From Candidatus Scatomonas pullistercoris (lineage in GTDB: Bacteria; Bacillota; Clostridia; Lachnospirales; Lachnospiraceae): a stretch of DNA of 64,000 nucleotides. Location: positions 62,001 through 126,000 of the forward strand of contig DVOO01000015.1 of assembly GCA_018713515.1 (NCBI GenBank), given 5' to 3'. The stretch's first letter is position 1; the number at the start of each line of letters is the position of its first letter. The notes beneath the pieces are model-generated. The model was not told the DNA's origin and made no database searches. It saw only the letters and a program-made list of their open reading frames with translations. Of the stretch, positions 9,138 to 18,700 are shown piece after piece. The translations under genes were made by a program, and so were the position numbers.

Positions 9138-11566
9138 TGGAGGTAACCAGAGACCGGTTTCACCTGCTGGATCCGGACATCTATATACTGCAGGGTTTTT
9201 TCCCGAAGGAGAGCCGGCTGGAGGCTTTCCTTGACAGCACGCCAATTGCTGCCAAAATTTCCGACTGGGAGGCGGCCAGCGCATGGGAGCGGTACCAGCT
9301 GCAGACCATGCCGGCCGGCGCCCGGCGGGTCACCGTCTTCTTACGTCTGCCGGAGAATCTGAAGAGTTTCCGGCAGCTGAAGCTCTATGCGGCGGAGGGA
9401 AAAAATAGAAAACTCTGGTATGCGGTGAGAGTTTCAGAACTGCTGAAAAAAAGGCAGGGCCCCGGTTATTACGTTGAGGAAGCGAGGCTGGATCCCGCGG
9501 ACAGGAGCTTTGTGCTGCGGGGATGGACGGTTTTCCGGACGCCGGTGGAAATTCTGGTAACAGACGGGCAGGGGAGAACGGTGCCCTGTGAGCTTCTGCG
9601 CAGCCGGAGAACAGATGTGGAGGAGCTGTATCAGGAGGCGGAGATTCACGACCAGTGCGGATTTGTTCTGCGGCTCCGGGGAAAGCTTCCGGGCCTTCTG
9701 CAGGTGGAATTCCGGAGCGGAACTGCCAGCAGTTTTCTGAAGATGCGGCTGACCCGGGCTGCGCTGCTGGGGCGAAGAGCCGGACAGATCCTGAAAAAGG
9801 CGCTGCGTTACGGAAAAATCTACGGGATTGGGACTGTGGCGGAGAAGGCGGCCGGGAAACTTTTCGGAAAAAAAGACAGGCCGGTGGTATACGATCAGTG
9901 GCTGAAAAAGCATCTCCCCTCCCAGGGAGAGCTGGAGAGGCAGCGCCGGGAAAAGTTTTCCTATTGCCCCCTGTTTTCTGTTGTAGTTCCCCTGTACCGG
10001 ACGCCGGAGCCGTATCTGGAAAAGCTGATACAGTCTGTGCAGGCACAGACCTATGGAAAATGGGAACTCTGCCTGTCTGACGGCAGCGGTCCGGATTCGC
10101 CGCTCCGGGAAATTCTTGAGCGGTATATCCGGCAGGATTCCAGGATACGGGTGAGATTTCACGATCAGGCACTGAAAATAGCTGAAAATACGAATGAAGC
10201 CATCCGGGCCGCCTCCGGAGACTACCTGGTTTTTGCGGATCACGACGATGCATTGACGCCGGACGCCCTGTATGCGTTCGCGAAGGCGGCCAATGAGAAT
10301 CCCGAGACCGATATCTTTTATTCAGATGAGGATAAGATGTCCATGGATGGTGGCAAGTTTTTTCAGCCCCACATGAAACCGGATTTTAATCCGGATCTGC
10401 TCTGCACGGTGAACTACATTTGCCACCTGTTTGCGGCAAGGAAAGAGCTGGTGGAGAGACTGGGAGGCCTGAGGCCGGAATACGACGGAGCCCAGGATTA
10501 CGACCTGATACTGCGCTGCACGGAGGAAACGGAACATATCTGCCACATTCCGCGCATTCTGTACCACTGGAGGAGCCATGAGGATTCCACGGCCGAGAAT
10601 CCGGAGAGCAAGAGGTACGCCTTTGAGGCGGGACGGAGAGCGGTTCAGGCACATTTTGACAGACTTGGTATTCCTGCGGAGGTCACGGAAGGCGAATATC
10701 TTGGCCTGTACAGAACGAAGTATCTCTGGAAGGAAAAGCCGTTGGTTTCCGTTTTGATTCCCAACAAGGATCATACCGAGGACCTGGACCGCTGCCTGCA
10801 GTCTCTGGAGAAATGTACGTATAAGAACCTGGAATATCTGATTATAGAAAATAACAGTGAACAGGAAGAAACCTTCCGGTATTACCGGAAGCTGGAGAGC
10901 AGCAATCCCAGGGTCCGGGTCATAGAGTGGAAAGAAGGCTTCAACTACTCTGCCATCAATAATTTCGGGGCAGAACAGGCCCGGGGAGAGTATCTTCTGC
11001 TGTTGAATAACGACACGGAAATCATAAATCCGGACTGCCTGGAGGAGCTTCTGGGCTACTGCATGCGGAAGGATGTGGGCGCCGTAGGCGCCAGACTGTA
11101 TTACGGGGATGATACGATCCAGCATGCCGGCGTAGTCATCGGCTTTGGAGGGATTGCCGGGCACTGCTTTGTCCAGCAGCCCAGAGGCGCAAGCGGCTAC
11201 TGCCATAGAATTATCTGTGCCCAGGATTACAGCGCTGTGACAGCGGCATGTATGATGGTAAAAAAATCTGCTTTCCGGGAAGTGGGAGGGCTGACGGAAG
11301 AACTGGCGGTGGCATTTAATGATATTGATTTTTGTATGAAGCTGCGGCGTGCCGGATACCTGATTGTTTATAATCCCTATGCGGAATTGTATCATTATGA
11401 ATCCAAGTCCAGAGGCCTGGAGGATACGCCGGAAAAGAAAGAGCGGTTTAACCGAGAAGTTGCTCTGTTTAACAGCCGCTGGCCGGAAATACTGGAAAAG
11501 GGAGATCCCTATTACAATCCGAATCTGACGCTGGAGAGCCAGGATTTTTCTCTCCGGAGACTGTAA
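9122..11566 (+). CDS. Large double-domain family 2 glycosyltransferase, paralogue of the preceding gene
   Basis: 814 residues, overlapping the previous gene by 16 bp, which implies translational coupling. Layout matches its neighbour: an N-terminal region of about 280 residues, GT-A domain one from about 285 (FSVVVPLYRTP, DHDD) and GT-A domain two from about 542 (VSVLIPNKDHTEDLDRC, NNDTEI). The C-terminal blocks (YNPYAELYHYESKSRG, EDTPEKKERF, EKGDPYYNPNLTL) are nearly identical between the two proteins while the N-terminal regions differ. This suggests gene duplication followed by change in acceptor recognition. The locus ends here with an intrinsic terminator. Confidence 0.88.
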   Translation: MAQGMMEVTRDRFHLLDPDIYILQGFFPKESRLEAFLDSTPIAAKISDWEAASAWERYQLQTMPAGARRVTVFLRLPENLKSFRQLKLYAAEGKNRKLWYAVRVSELLKKRQGPGYYVEEARLDPADRSFVLRGWTVFRTPVEILVTDGQGRTVPCELLRSRRTDVEELYQEAEIHDQCGFVLRLRGKLPGLLQVEFRSGTASSFLKMRLTRAALLGRRAGQILKKALRYGKIYGIGTVAEKAAGKLFGKKDRPVVYDQWLKKHLPSQGELERQRREKFSYCPLFSVVVPLYRTPEPYLEKLIQSVQAQTYGKWELCLSDGSGPDSPLREILERYIRQDSRIRVRFHDQALKIAENTNEAIRAASGDYLVFADHDDALTPDALYAFAKAANENPETDIFYSDEDKMSMDGGKFFQPHMKPDFNPDLLCTVNYICHLFAARKELVERLGGLRPEYDGAQDYDLILRCTEETEHICHIPRILYHWRSHEDSTAENPESKRYAFEAGRRAVQAHFDRLGIPAEVTEGEYLGLYRTKYLWKEKPLVSVLIPNKDHTEDLDRCLQSLEKCTYKNLEYLIIENNSEQEETFRYYRKLESSNPRVRVIEWKEGFNYSAINNFGAEQARGEYLLLLNNDTEIINPDCLEELLGYCMRKDVGAVGARLYYGDDTIQHAGVVIGFGGIAGHCFVQQPRGASGYCHRIICAQDYSAVTAACMMVKKSAFREVGGLTEELAVAFNDIDFCMKLRRAGYLIVYNPYAELYHYESKSRGLEDTPEKKERFNREVALFNSRWPEILEKGDPYYNPNLTLESQDFSLRRL

Positions 11567-11584
11567 CTGAATAAAAATGCTGTG

Positions 11585-11613
11585 AAAAAAGTCCTGCCTG
11601 TCAGGGCTTTTTT
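11585..11613 (+). terminator. Intrinsic terminator of the polysaccharide locus
   Basis: A6-GTCCTG pairs with CAGGGC-T6 around a CCTGT loop, ending in TTTTTT. It lies 19 bp after the last glycosyltransferase gene. Confidence 0.85.
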
Positions 11614-11706
11614 CATGTCCGGCAGCCATGGGGAGGGAAAGTCTGCAGCAAAAATAAACGGGATGAAAAAGCAGTGTTAAATATTGCTAAATGGCTGTAA
11701 AGTCAA

Positions 11707-11735
11707 TTGAACTTCCCGGAAAAATGGTCTACCAT
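11707..11735 (+). promoter_or_regulatory. Probable promoter of the SLH phosphatase gene
   Basis: TTGAAC at 11707-11712, 17-bp spacer, TACCAT at 11730-11735. The -10 is weak; a CATAAT overlaps it at 11734-11739. Confidence 0.45.
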
Positions 11736-11773
11736 AATCTCGTCTTAAAACTTATTGAGGAGGAATTACAGGC

Positions 11774-14098
11774 ATGAAAGCAAAAAAAGTAATCGCATTA
11801 CTCTGTGTAGCTGCCATGATGTCCGGTACTTCTGTAACGGTACTGGCCCAAGATGCGCAGCCGGCCCAGACTGCGGCAGAGGCGGCAGCAGAGAACAGCA
11901 CGGAGGAGGCGCCTGCGGCAGAAGGGGCTTATGATTCCCGCCTGGATGCAGGAAAGATTATTCTGACTCCCGGAGAGGACGAGACAGCTCTGAATTTTGC
12001 ATGGTATTCCGAGCAGTCCGGCACTCCCGCTGTAAAGATCGGAACGAAGGCGGACCTGTCCGATGCCCGGGTATTTGAGGGTACGGCAACGGCCATTGAC
12101 AAAACCACAGACAATGATGCAGGGGAAGGAATTGATTATACCGCATCCAACAAGGTGACCACCGGCACCGGCTTTGTTGCGGAAAACACCACATATTACT
12201 ACAGCTATACCTGGAATAACGGCGAAAACGCCGAGTGGTCCGACGTATACGAATATACTTCTCAGGGCTTTGATTCTTTCCAGACGATTCTGGTAGGCGA
12301 TCCGCAGATGGGCGCTTCCGGCAGCGAGGGACAGGGAACGGTAGATGATGCCAACATCGCTTCCGACCTGGCCGGATGGCAGAAGACCCTGGACATGGCA
12401 TCCGAGATCGCGCCCGACGCAAGCTTTATTCTTTCCGCCGGCGATCAGATCGACTATTCCAGCGCTGACGCAGACTATATCCGTGAGCTGGAGTTTGCGG
12501 CATTCTCTACACCGGAGCAGCTGAGAAGCCTGCCCCTGGCCACGACAATCGGAAACCACGAGAGCAAGGGCGATGATTATCAGTATCATTATAATAATCC
12601 GAATGTGGATCCCGAGCTGGGAGATACCAATTCCGGAGCGGACTATTACTTCAGCTACGGCGATGTGCTGTTCATCAGCCTGAACAGCAACAACCGGAAT
12701 GCGGCGGAGCACAGCGAGGTAATAGAGAGAGCCATCGAAAGCCATAAGGATGCCGCATGGAAGGTCGTTATGTTCCACCACGACATCTATGGTTCCGGAC
12801 AGCCCCACTCGGATGTGGATGGAGCAAACCTGCGTACGATTTTCGCGCCGCTGATGGATCAGTATGACATTGATGTCTGCCTGACCGGACATGACCATTC
12901 CTACGCGAGAACGTACCAGATTATCGATGGAAAGGCCATCGATTACGGCAATGAGGAGGCAGTAAATCCCGACGGAACCCTGTACATTGCCGCAGGCTCT
13001 GCTTCCGGCAGTAAGTTCTACGAGCTGAACGCCGTACAGCAGTACTACATTGCCGAGAGAAACAATACGCCGACTCCCACATTCTCCACCATTGATTTTA
13101 CGGACAACAGCTTTACAATTAAGACATACGATAATACCGGCGCGAAATACGCGGGAGATTTCACCATCACCAAGACAGAGGATCAGGCCTCCCTTCTGAG
13201 TCTGGTCAATGAGAGTGAAGATATCCATGCTTCTGATTACACCACAGACAGCTACCGGACGTATGAAGATGCGGTAGATGCTGCAAAAGATTATCTGGAG
13301 ACGGACAAGGATGCTGTTCCCTCCGAGCTGGTAGATAACTACGATGAGGAAAATCAGGGTGACAACCCGGATGATCCGCTGAACTATTACGGATATGCCC
13401 AGGGAGATTACGCGGCAGAAGATTCCACCAGACTGAGAGAGGGATATGCGGATTTCCTGGACAAGACCATGGATAATAGTCAGGGAGTCAAGACTTCGGA
13501 AGAGTATCAGCAGATTTACAACAATCTGGTAGATGCCAAGGCCGGACTGACGGAAGCGCAGGAACTTCCCTATGTGGATGTGAGCGAGGATGGCTACTAC
13601 TACGAGGCTGCCAAGAGACTGTATGAGGACGGAATCATGACGGGTATGGATGACACCCACTTCGGCCCCTCCGTCAGCCTTTCCCGAGCACATTTCGTAA
13701 CGATTCTGTACCGTATGGCAGGATCACCGGAGGTAACCTCCGAGGTAACCTTCCCCGATGTGGAGGAAGGCCAGTTCTACACAGATGCGGTAGCATGGGC
13801 GGTAGAAGCCGGCGTGGTTACCGGATATGACGAAGGAAACTTCGGACCTGCAGATGAGATCACCAGAGAACAGATCGCGACGATGCTGTACAGATACAGT
13901 GGAAATGCCGGTATCGCTGCGCAGACAACGGTACTGGACTTCCCGGATGCCATGGAGATCAGCCCCTTCGCCCGTGAGGCCATGATCTGGGCTGTAAGCA
14001 ACAACATCATGAGCGGAAGAGAAAACGGTACGCTGGCTCCTACAGACAATGCATCCCGCGCGGACGCGGCCGTAATGGTTGACCGTTATCTTGGATAA
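11774..14098 (+). CDS. Secreted purple-acid-phosphatase-like metallophosphoesterase with three SLH repeats
   Basis: 774 residues. A signal peptide at 1-25 ends with TSVTVLAQDA. A fibronectin-like N-terminal domain of purple acid phosphatases (about 45-165) is followed by the metallophosphoesterase core with GDPQMG, SAGDQIDY, IGNHES, FHHD and TGHDHSYAR, the five metal-binding motifs. After a linker, three S-layer homology repeats (about 595-774) begin with YVDVSEDGYYYEA. SLH repeats hold proteins on a pyruvylated secondary cell-wall polymer, so this enzyme should sit on the outside of the wall and release phosphate from organic phosphoesters. AGGAGGAATT just before the ATG fixes the start. Confidence 0.9.
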   Translation: MKAKKVIALLCVAAMMSGTSVTVLAQDAQPAQTAAEAAAENSTEEAPAAEGAYDSRLDAGKIILTPGEDETALNFAWYSEQSGTPAVKIGTKADLSDARVFEGTATAIDKTTDNDAGEGIDYTASNKVTTGTGFVAENTTYYYSYTWNNGENAEWSDVYEYTSQGFDSFQTILVGDPQMGASGSEGQGTVDDANIASDLAGWQKTLDMASEIAPDASFILSAGDQIDYSSADADYIRELEFAAFSTPEQLRSLPLATTIGNHESKGDDYQYHYNNPNVDPELGDTNSGADYYFSYGDVLFISLNSNNRNAAEHSEVIERAIESHKDAAWKVVMFHHDIYGSGQPHSDVDGANLRTIFAPLMDQYDIDVCLTGHDHSYARTYQIIDGKAIDYGNEEAVNPDGTLYIAAGSASGSKFYELNAVQQYYIAERNNTPTPTFSTIDFTDNSFTIKTYDNTGAKYAGDFTITKTEDQASLLSLVNESEDIHASDYTTDSYRTYEDAVDAAKDYLETDKDAVPSELVDNYDEENQGDNPDDPLNYYGYAQGDYAAEDSTRLREGYADFLDKTMDNSQGVKTSEEYQQIYNNLVDAKAGLTEAQELPYVDVSEDGYYYEAAKRLYEDGIMTGMDDTHFGPSVSLSRAHFVTILYRMAGSPEVTSEVTFPDVEEGQFYTDAVAWAVEAGVVTGYDEGNFGPADEITREQIATMLYRYSGNAGIAAQTTVLDFPDAMEISPFAREAMIWAVSNNIMSGRENGTLAPTDNASRADAAVMVDRYLG

Positions 14099-14104
14099 AG
14101 TGTT

Positions 14105-15238
14105 ATGAAACAGAAGAGAACAGGTTATATATTGTTTGCGGTTCTGTCCCTGGCTTTTGTTATCGGTCTCATATTTTTAAACCGTTCCATCAACAGGGTT
14201 CCTCTGCTGGCGGAGGACGGAAGTTCCTTCGAGAAGGCGGTGGTCACCGAGATTCTGCAGGACAATATCACAGAGAGCGGAGGCCGGAGCGGGGAACAGA
14301 TCGTAAAAGTGGAAATAACCAGTGGTTCTCACAAAGGTGAAACCGTCGAGGCGACCAGCCTCGACGGTTACTTATATGGAGCCACCTGTGAAGTGGGAAC
14401 CCGGGTTATTATCAGCATCAGCGAATATGACGGAAACATTGTGGCCAACGTTTATAATTATGACAGAACTTTTGTGATTGTCATATTTGTAATCCTTTTT
14501 CTTGCGCTGCTGTCCATAGTCGGAGGAAAAAAAGGAATCCTTTCCGCCGTATCCCTGATTTTTGCCGCGGTATGTGTGCTCTGGCTGTATCTGCCCCTGA
14601 TGTATATGGGAGTGGAGCCGTTTTTGGCAGCGGTGCTCTGCTGTATTCTGATAACGTTATTTACTCTGATTCTGCTGGGCGGATTCAGCGTAAAAACCTT
14701 TGCGGCCATCGCCGGAACGGTTTTCGGTTGCATTGTGGCAGGCGTTGTGGCTTTCGCCTTTGCCCATTTTATGCACATTACCGGTTATAACGTGGAAGAT
14801 GTGGAAAACCTGATTTTAGTGGAACAGAATTCTCAGCTGCGGGCCGGAGGAATTCTGTTTTCAGGAATCTTAATCGCGTCTCTGGGAGCGGTCATGGATG
14901 TGGCCATGTCCATTGCCTCGTCCATAAGCGAGATACATTACCATTCGCCGGAACTGTCCATGAAGGAGCTGGTAAAGAGCGGCATGCGCGTGGGAAGAGA
15001 TATGATGGGAACGGATGTGAATACGCTGATCCTGGCTTTTGTGGGCGGAGCATCCACAATGATGATTATCTACTATGCGTACAGTATGCCGGTCAGACAG
15101 CTGATGAATTCCTATTTCCTGGGGACCGAGATTCTGGAAGGCCTTTCCGGAACCTTCGGCGTGATCATGGTGGTACCGTTTGTATCTGTGATCACTGCAT
15201 GGATGTACAAGCGCAGGGGATTAACAAAAAACAAATAG
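14105..15238 (+). CDS. YibE/F-family polytopic membrane protein
   Basis: 377 residues. An N-terminal transmembrane segment (about 7-26) precedes an extracytoplasmic domain of about 90 residues, then about seven hydrophobic helices. The HMHITGYNVEDVENL and LGAVMDVAMSIASSISEI segments match the YibE/F-like family, seen in Lactococcus and clostridia, whose function is unproven (transport has been suggested). It starts 6 bp after the phosphatase gene with no strong ribosome binding site, so it is probably translated by coupling. A phosphatase-transporter link is possible but not shown. Confidence 0.8.
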   Translation: MKQKRTGYILFAVLSLAFVIGLIFLNRSINRVPLLAEDGSSFEKAVVTEILQDNITESGGRSGEQIVKVEITSGSHKGETVEATSLDGYLYGATCEVGTRVIISISEYDGNIVANVYNYDRTFVIVIFVILFLALLSIVGGKKGILSAVSLIFAAVCVLWLYLPLMYMGVEPFLAAVLCCILITLFTLILLGGFSVKTFAAIAGTVFGCIVAGVVAFAFAHFMHITGYNVEDVENLILVEQNSQLRAGGILFSGILIASLGAVMDVAMSIASSISEIHYHSPELSMKELVKSGMRVGRDMMGTDVNTLILAFVGGASTMMIIYYAYSMPVRQLMNSYFLGTEILEGLSGTFGVIMVVPFVSVITAWMYKRRGLTKNK

Positions 15239-15249
15239 AAAAGGATGAC

Positions 15250-15290
15250 AGCACCACTCTGGCCGGACTTCCGGCGGAGCGGTGCTTTTT
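15250..15290 (+). terminator. Intrinsic terminator
   Basis: AGCACC at 15250-15255 pairs with GGTGCT at 15281-15286 and an inner TGGCCGG/CCGGCGG block closes the stem, followed by five T. Ends the phosphatase-YibE/F unit. Confidence 0.85.
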
Positions 15291-15500
15291 AAAATGCAGG
15301 TCTTTGGCGGATGGCGGGAAAAGTGTGGACAAAAAAAAGGACAGATTATTTGCATAAATAGATTTTGAAACAGAAACGTATTGGAAGAATAAAGAGAAAA
15401 GCCCAAAAATAAGGATAAATAGAGAAAAAAGGAGGCTGTTTTTTCTTTATGCCACAGAGAAATCTTTGAGGCAGAGCAGCGGTTCAAAAGAAAGTCAGAC

Positions 15501-15529
15501 TGGACAAAAAAAATAATCTATTATATAAT
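15501..15529 (+). promoter_or_regulatory. Promoter of the large SLH protein gene
   Basis: TGGACA at 15501-15506, 17-bp spacer, TATAAT at 15524-15529, in an A/T-rich region. Nothing gene-like is seen between the preceding terminator and this promoter (15291-15500). Confidence 0.75.
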
Positions 15530-15535
15530 AATCAC

Positions 15536-15715
15536 AAAAAAGAATCATTCAATGCCTTAAAAAGGGAATGTAATGGTTCGCTTTTTATTTTAGCAGGCTT
15601 TGCCATAAAATTGCCGTTCTTTGAGCGGGCAAAGACAGGGATCCTTCAGATGCAGCGACCACCGCTGTCTCTGTTCAGGATAAATTATTTAATTATTTAA
15701 GGAAGGAAGAGAGTG
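15536..15715 (+). promoter_or_regulatory. Long structured 5' leader of the SLH transglutaminase-like gene
   Basis: About 180 nt lie between the predicted transcript start and the start codon. Visible structures: GAATCATT (15542-15549) with AATGGTTC (15572-15579), enclosing an inner CCTT/AAGG stem and followed by GCTTTTTATTTT, which resembles a terminator; CTTTGCC (15598-15604) with GGCAAAG (15628-15634); and CAGCG (15653-15657) with CGCTG (15663-15667). GACAG (15634-15638) can also pair with CTGTC (15665-15669), which excludes the last hairpin. It does not match a riboswitch class I know. Confidence 0.45.
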
Positions 15716-18700
15716 ATGAAGAAGAGAAGTAAAATTCTGGCGCTGCTGCTGGCTTCAGCCATGACGCTGACAGCAGCGCCCGCAACGATTTTGGCAGCAC
15801 CGGATCAGGCATCTTCAGATGAAACCGTTCAGCAGGAAGCTTCTGTCACCGATATTGCCGCAGGAACGGTTTCCAATGATACCGGTGAGACAGACGCCCA
15901 GACGGAGCAGCAGATCCAGAGGGCCAGACGGTCACTGGAGAGCCGCTCCATCGACTGGAGCGCCGTCCAGGACAAAATCCGCGATGTGATCCTGTTCCAG
16001 CCGGAGAGCAACTATGTGGACCTGTCCGAATACGGACTGCAGGAGCAGGAGGCGGAGGCGCTGACAGACGCGGTTCTGACAGAAGTCAACGCCGAGGATA
16101 TGGTGGATACTACCTATGTGCACAACGAAGACGGAAGTGTGAAAGGTATGGGCGTATCCCTGGATCCCACCCTGCAGGCCCTGACGGAAGAGGTGGCTGT
16201 GCTGGCGGAGGGAGAGGATGCCGGTGAAGGAGAGACCGGCGATACGCCGGCGATTCCCGCGCCCGCGAACGATCCCTGGACGGATGAGCAGAAGCAGCAG
16301 ATCATCGGCATCTACATGGCCTATCAGCAGTACATGGTGGACAATGCCGATTATTTCGGCGTGCAGGTGCCCTACAATACCCTGAAAGACACGGAGTCCA
16401 ATCCCATCGGATCCATCTTTACCATGGCCTCCATTCCGCTGACCTGGGATATGGCCGCTGCGGGCTACGCATCCGCGGATGAGATATTCGGAGCCGTAGC
16501 CATGTTCTACTATGCGGCCCAGGCTGCGGTGGAGCAGCACGGAGACGCGATCCTGGCGGCCAAGGACGAGGCTCTGGCGCAGCTGGATGACAGCATGACC
16601 ACGATCCAGAAGCTGCTTACCCTGAACGACTGGCTGGCCAACCACTGTACCTTTGATATGTACAGCATGATCGGGAAGATGGAAGAAGGAGCGGCCGGAG
16701 CAGGCGGCACCGAAGAAGGCACAGCTTCCGGGGAAGCGGAAAGCGCCGTGCAGAGCGCGGCCACACTGGCCGAAGGGGATGGCGAACAGCAGATCCCGCC
16801 GGAACTGGCAGCACAGATCCCCAGCGTATGGCAGGGCAATCACGTGGCGCCCCTGGCCGAGGGACACGGCCTGTGCGTGGGCTATGCCAATGCCTATGCG
16901 TACCTGATTCAGTGGGCCTTCCCGGAGATCTATAAAAATGATGACGGCACATGGAAGACAGCCCAGGAACTGAATACGGTTGAAAGCACTGAACTGGTGG
17001 TGGATGAGAATGGTGAGCCGGTGATCGACGAAACAACAGGTGAGCAGGCGACAGTTACCACCAGCGCGTGGGATCCCGACGCGGACTACATGGTAGACTA
17101 CGTGCGCATTACCTATGATGCGGATATTAGCATGTTTGGCATGGACGCCGGCAACTTTAACTCGGATCACTACTGGAATGCTGTCAAGGTAGACGGCGAG
17201 TGGTATTACATTGATCCCTGCTATACGGATATTTATATCGAGTGTATGATGCGTGACCGTGTGGAGACGGACGGAAATATGACCCATCTGTACTTTATGG
17301 TCAGCGATACCTCTGTGAGAAGCATGTATGACGGTTTTTATTCCAATCTGGATACCTCCTACGGACCTTCCGAGGCATATCCGGACGGAATCGCCACAGA
17401 TAAAACGTATGAAAAGGCATGGTTCGCTTTCGCGAAGAGCCCGGTTTCTACGGACGGAGAGGGAAATTACTATTATTTCTATGACTCCACCGATACTCTG
17501 GGCATGCTGGATCAGTTCGGCGGCATGATGGGAGGCGGCGGAGTCTCCACCCAGGCCGAGGGCGACAGCGGCTTCGGTGACTGGGGCGATTTCATGAACA
17601 CCGAGTATAAGCTGGTTATGCATGACGGAAGTGAAGCGGATTCCGCTGACACCTATACCACCCTGGTTGATTTTACTGGCGGACAGGTATACAATCCCAC
17701 AACGGGCGCCATGGAGGACAATGCGGAAATCGCGGAGCTCTTTGCCCTGCATGAGTCCTATCAGGAGCGGTATCCCTCCATTGCCATCTCCGGCACCTAT
17801 TACGAAGGCAAGTTCTATTTCAGTATCGCGAACTGCGTGATGTCCTACGATATGGCAACCGGCGCGGTGACAAGAGTGAAAGAGTACAACGAGGTGAGCG
17901 CTTCCCGTACCCTGGAGACCGGCGGAAACATGGGAGGCATGGGATTCACTGTAGTGCCAAACGGAAGTGAAGATGCCCAGTATACGGTACATAACAATCC
18001 GATTGCTTCCATGACCATTAAGCTGGACGGCAAAATGTACGTATCGGTAGCCACCAATTTCGGCTATATTTCAGGCAAATCCGGTATGGGCGATACGGAG
18101 AATACAGGCTACGCCTATGAGGAGACCAATTATAACCCCAATTACAACACCTATTTTAACGGCGCCTGGGGTGAAGAAGAAGTAAACGACAACGATGAGT
18201 TCATGTTCAGCGCCAACTTTGTGGACACCATCGACATGGCGCATCTGACAGGGACCAGCCATGAATACGAGGCGGTTACCACAGAGGCCACCTGTGATAT
18301 GGGCGGCTTTACCGAGAACCGCTGCACCACCTGCGGGATGATCGAGGCCGGCAGCCGGACAGAGGAGACCGAGCCCACCCAGCATCACTATGTGAAGATG
18401 GACGAGACCTATTACACCAAGGATGACGCCGGAAACTTTAATACCGGTACCGTCTATGTATGTCCCATCTGCAAATCCGCAGTGGAAGAGCTGGAGGAAG
18501 GACAGACAGCCACCCATGATTACGAGGCAGCTTTCAGCTGGTCAGAGGATCATGCTACCTGCACCGCGGAAATCAGCTGCAAGGCCTGCAAGGGTCTGAC
18601 GATCGACTGTGTGGTCAATGACCCGACGGCAGGCGGCAGCGCCGACTGTACGGTGGAAGCAAAGGAAAACGGCTGCGAGGCGGATTACACGGCTACGGCA

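Noticed and set aside
7176-9284. Open minus-strand frame of 702 codons opposite the glycosyltransferase genes
   Set aside because: It mirrors the plus-strand gene, has no ribosome binding site or recognisable domain, and its composition is that of antisense codon bias.
15601-15712. Possible cyclic-di-GMP riboswitch in the SLH gene leader
   Set aside because: A GCAAAG string is present, but the conserved receptor partner and overall stem arrangement of the GEMM class are missing.
15932-17992. Open minus-strand frame of 686 codons opposite the SLH transglutaminase-like gene
   Set aside because: Shadow of the real gene; no family resemblance and it is not flanked by expression signals.
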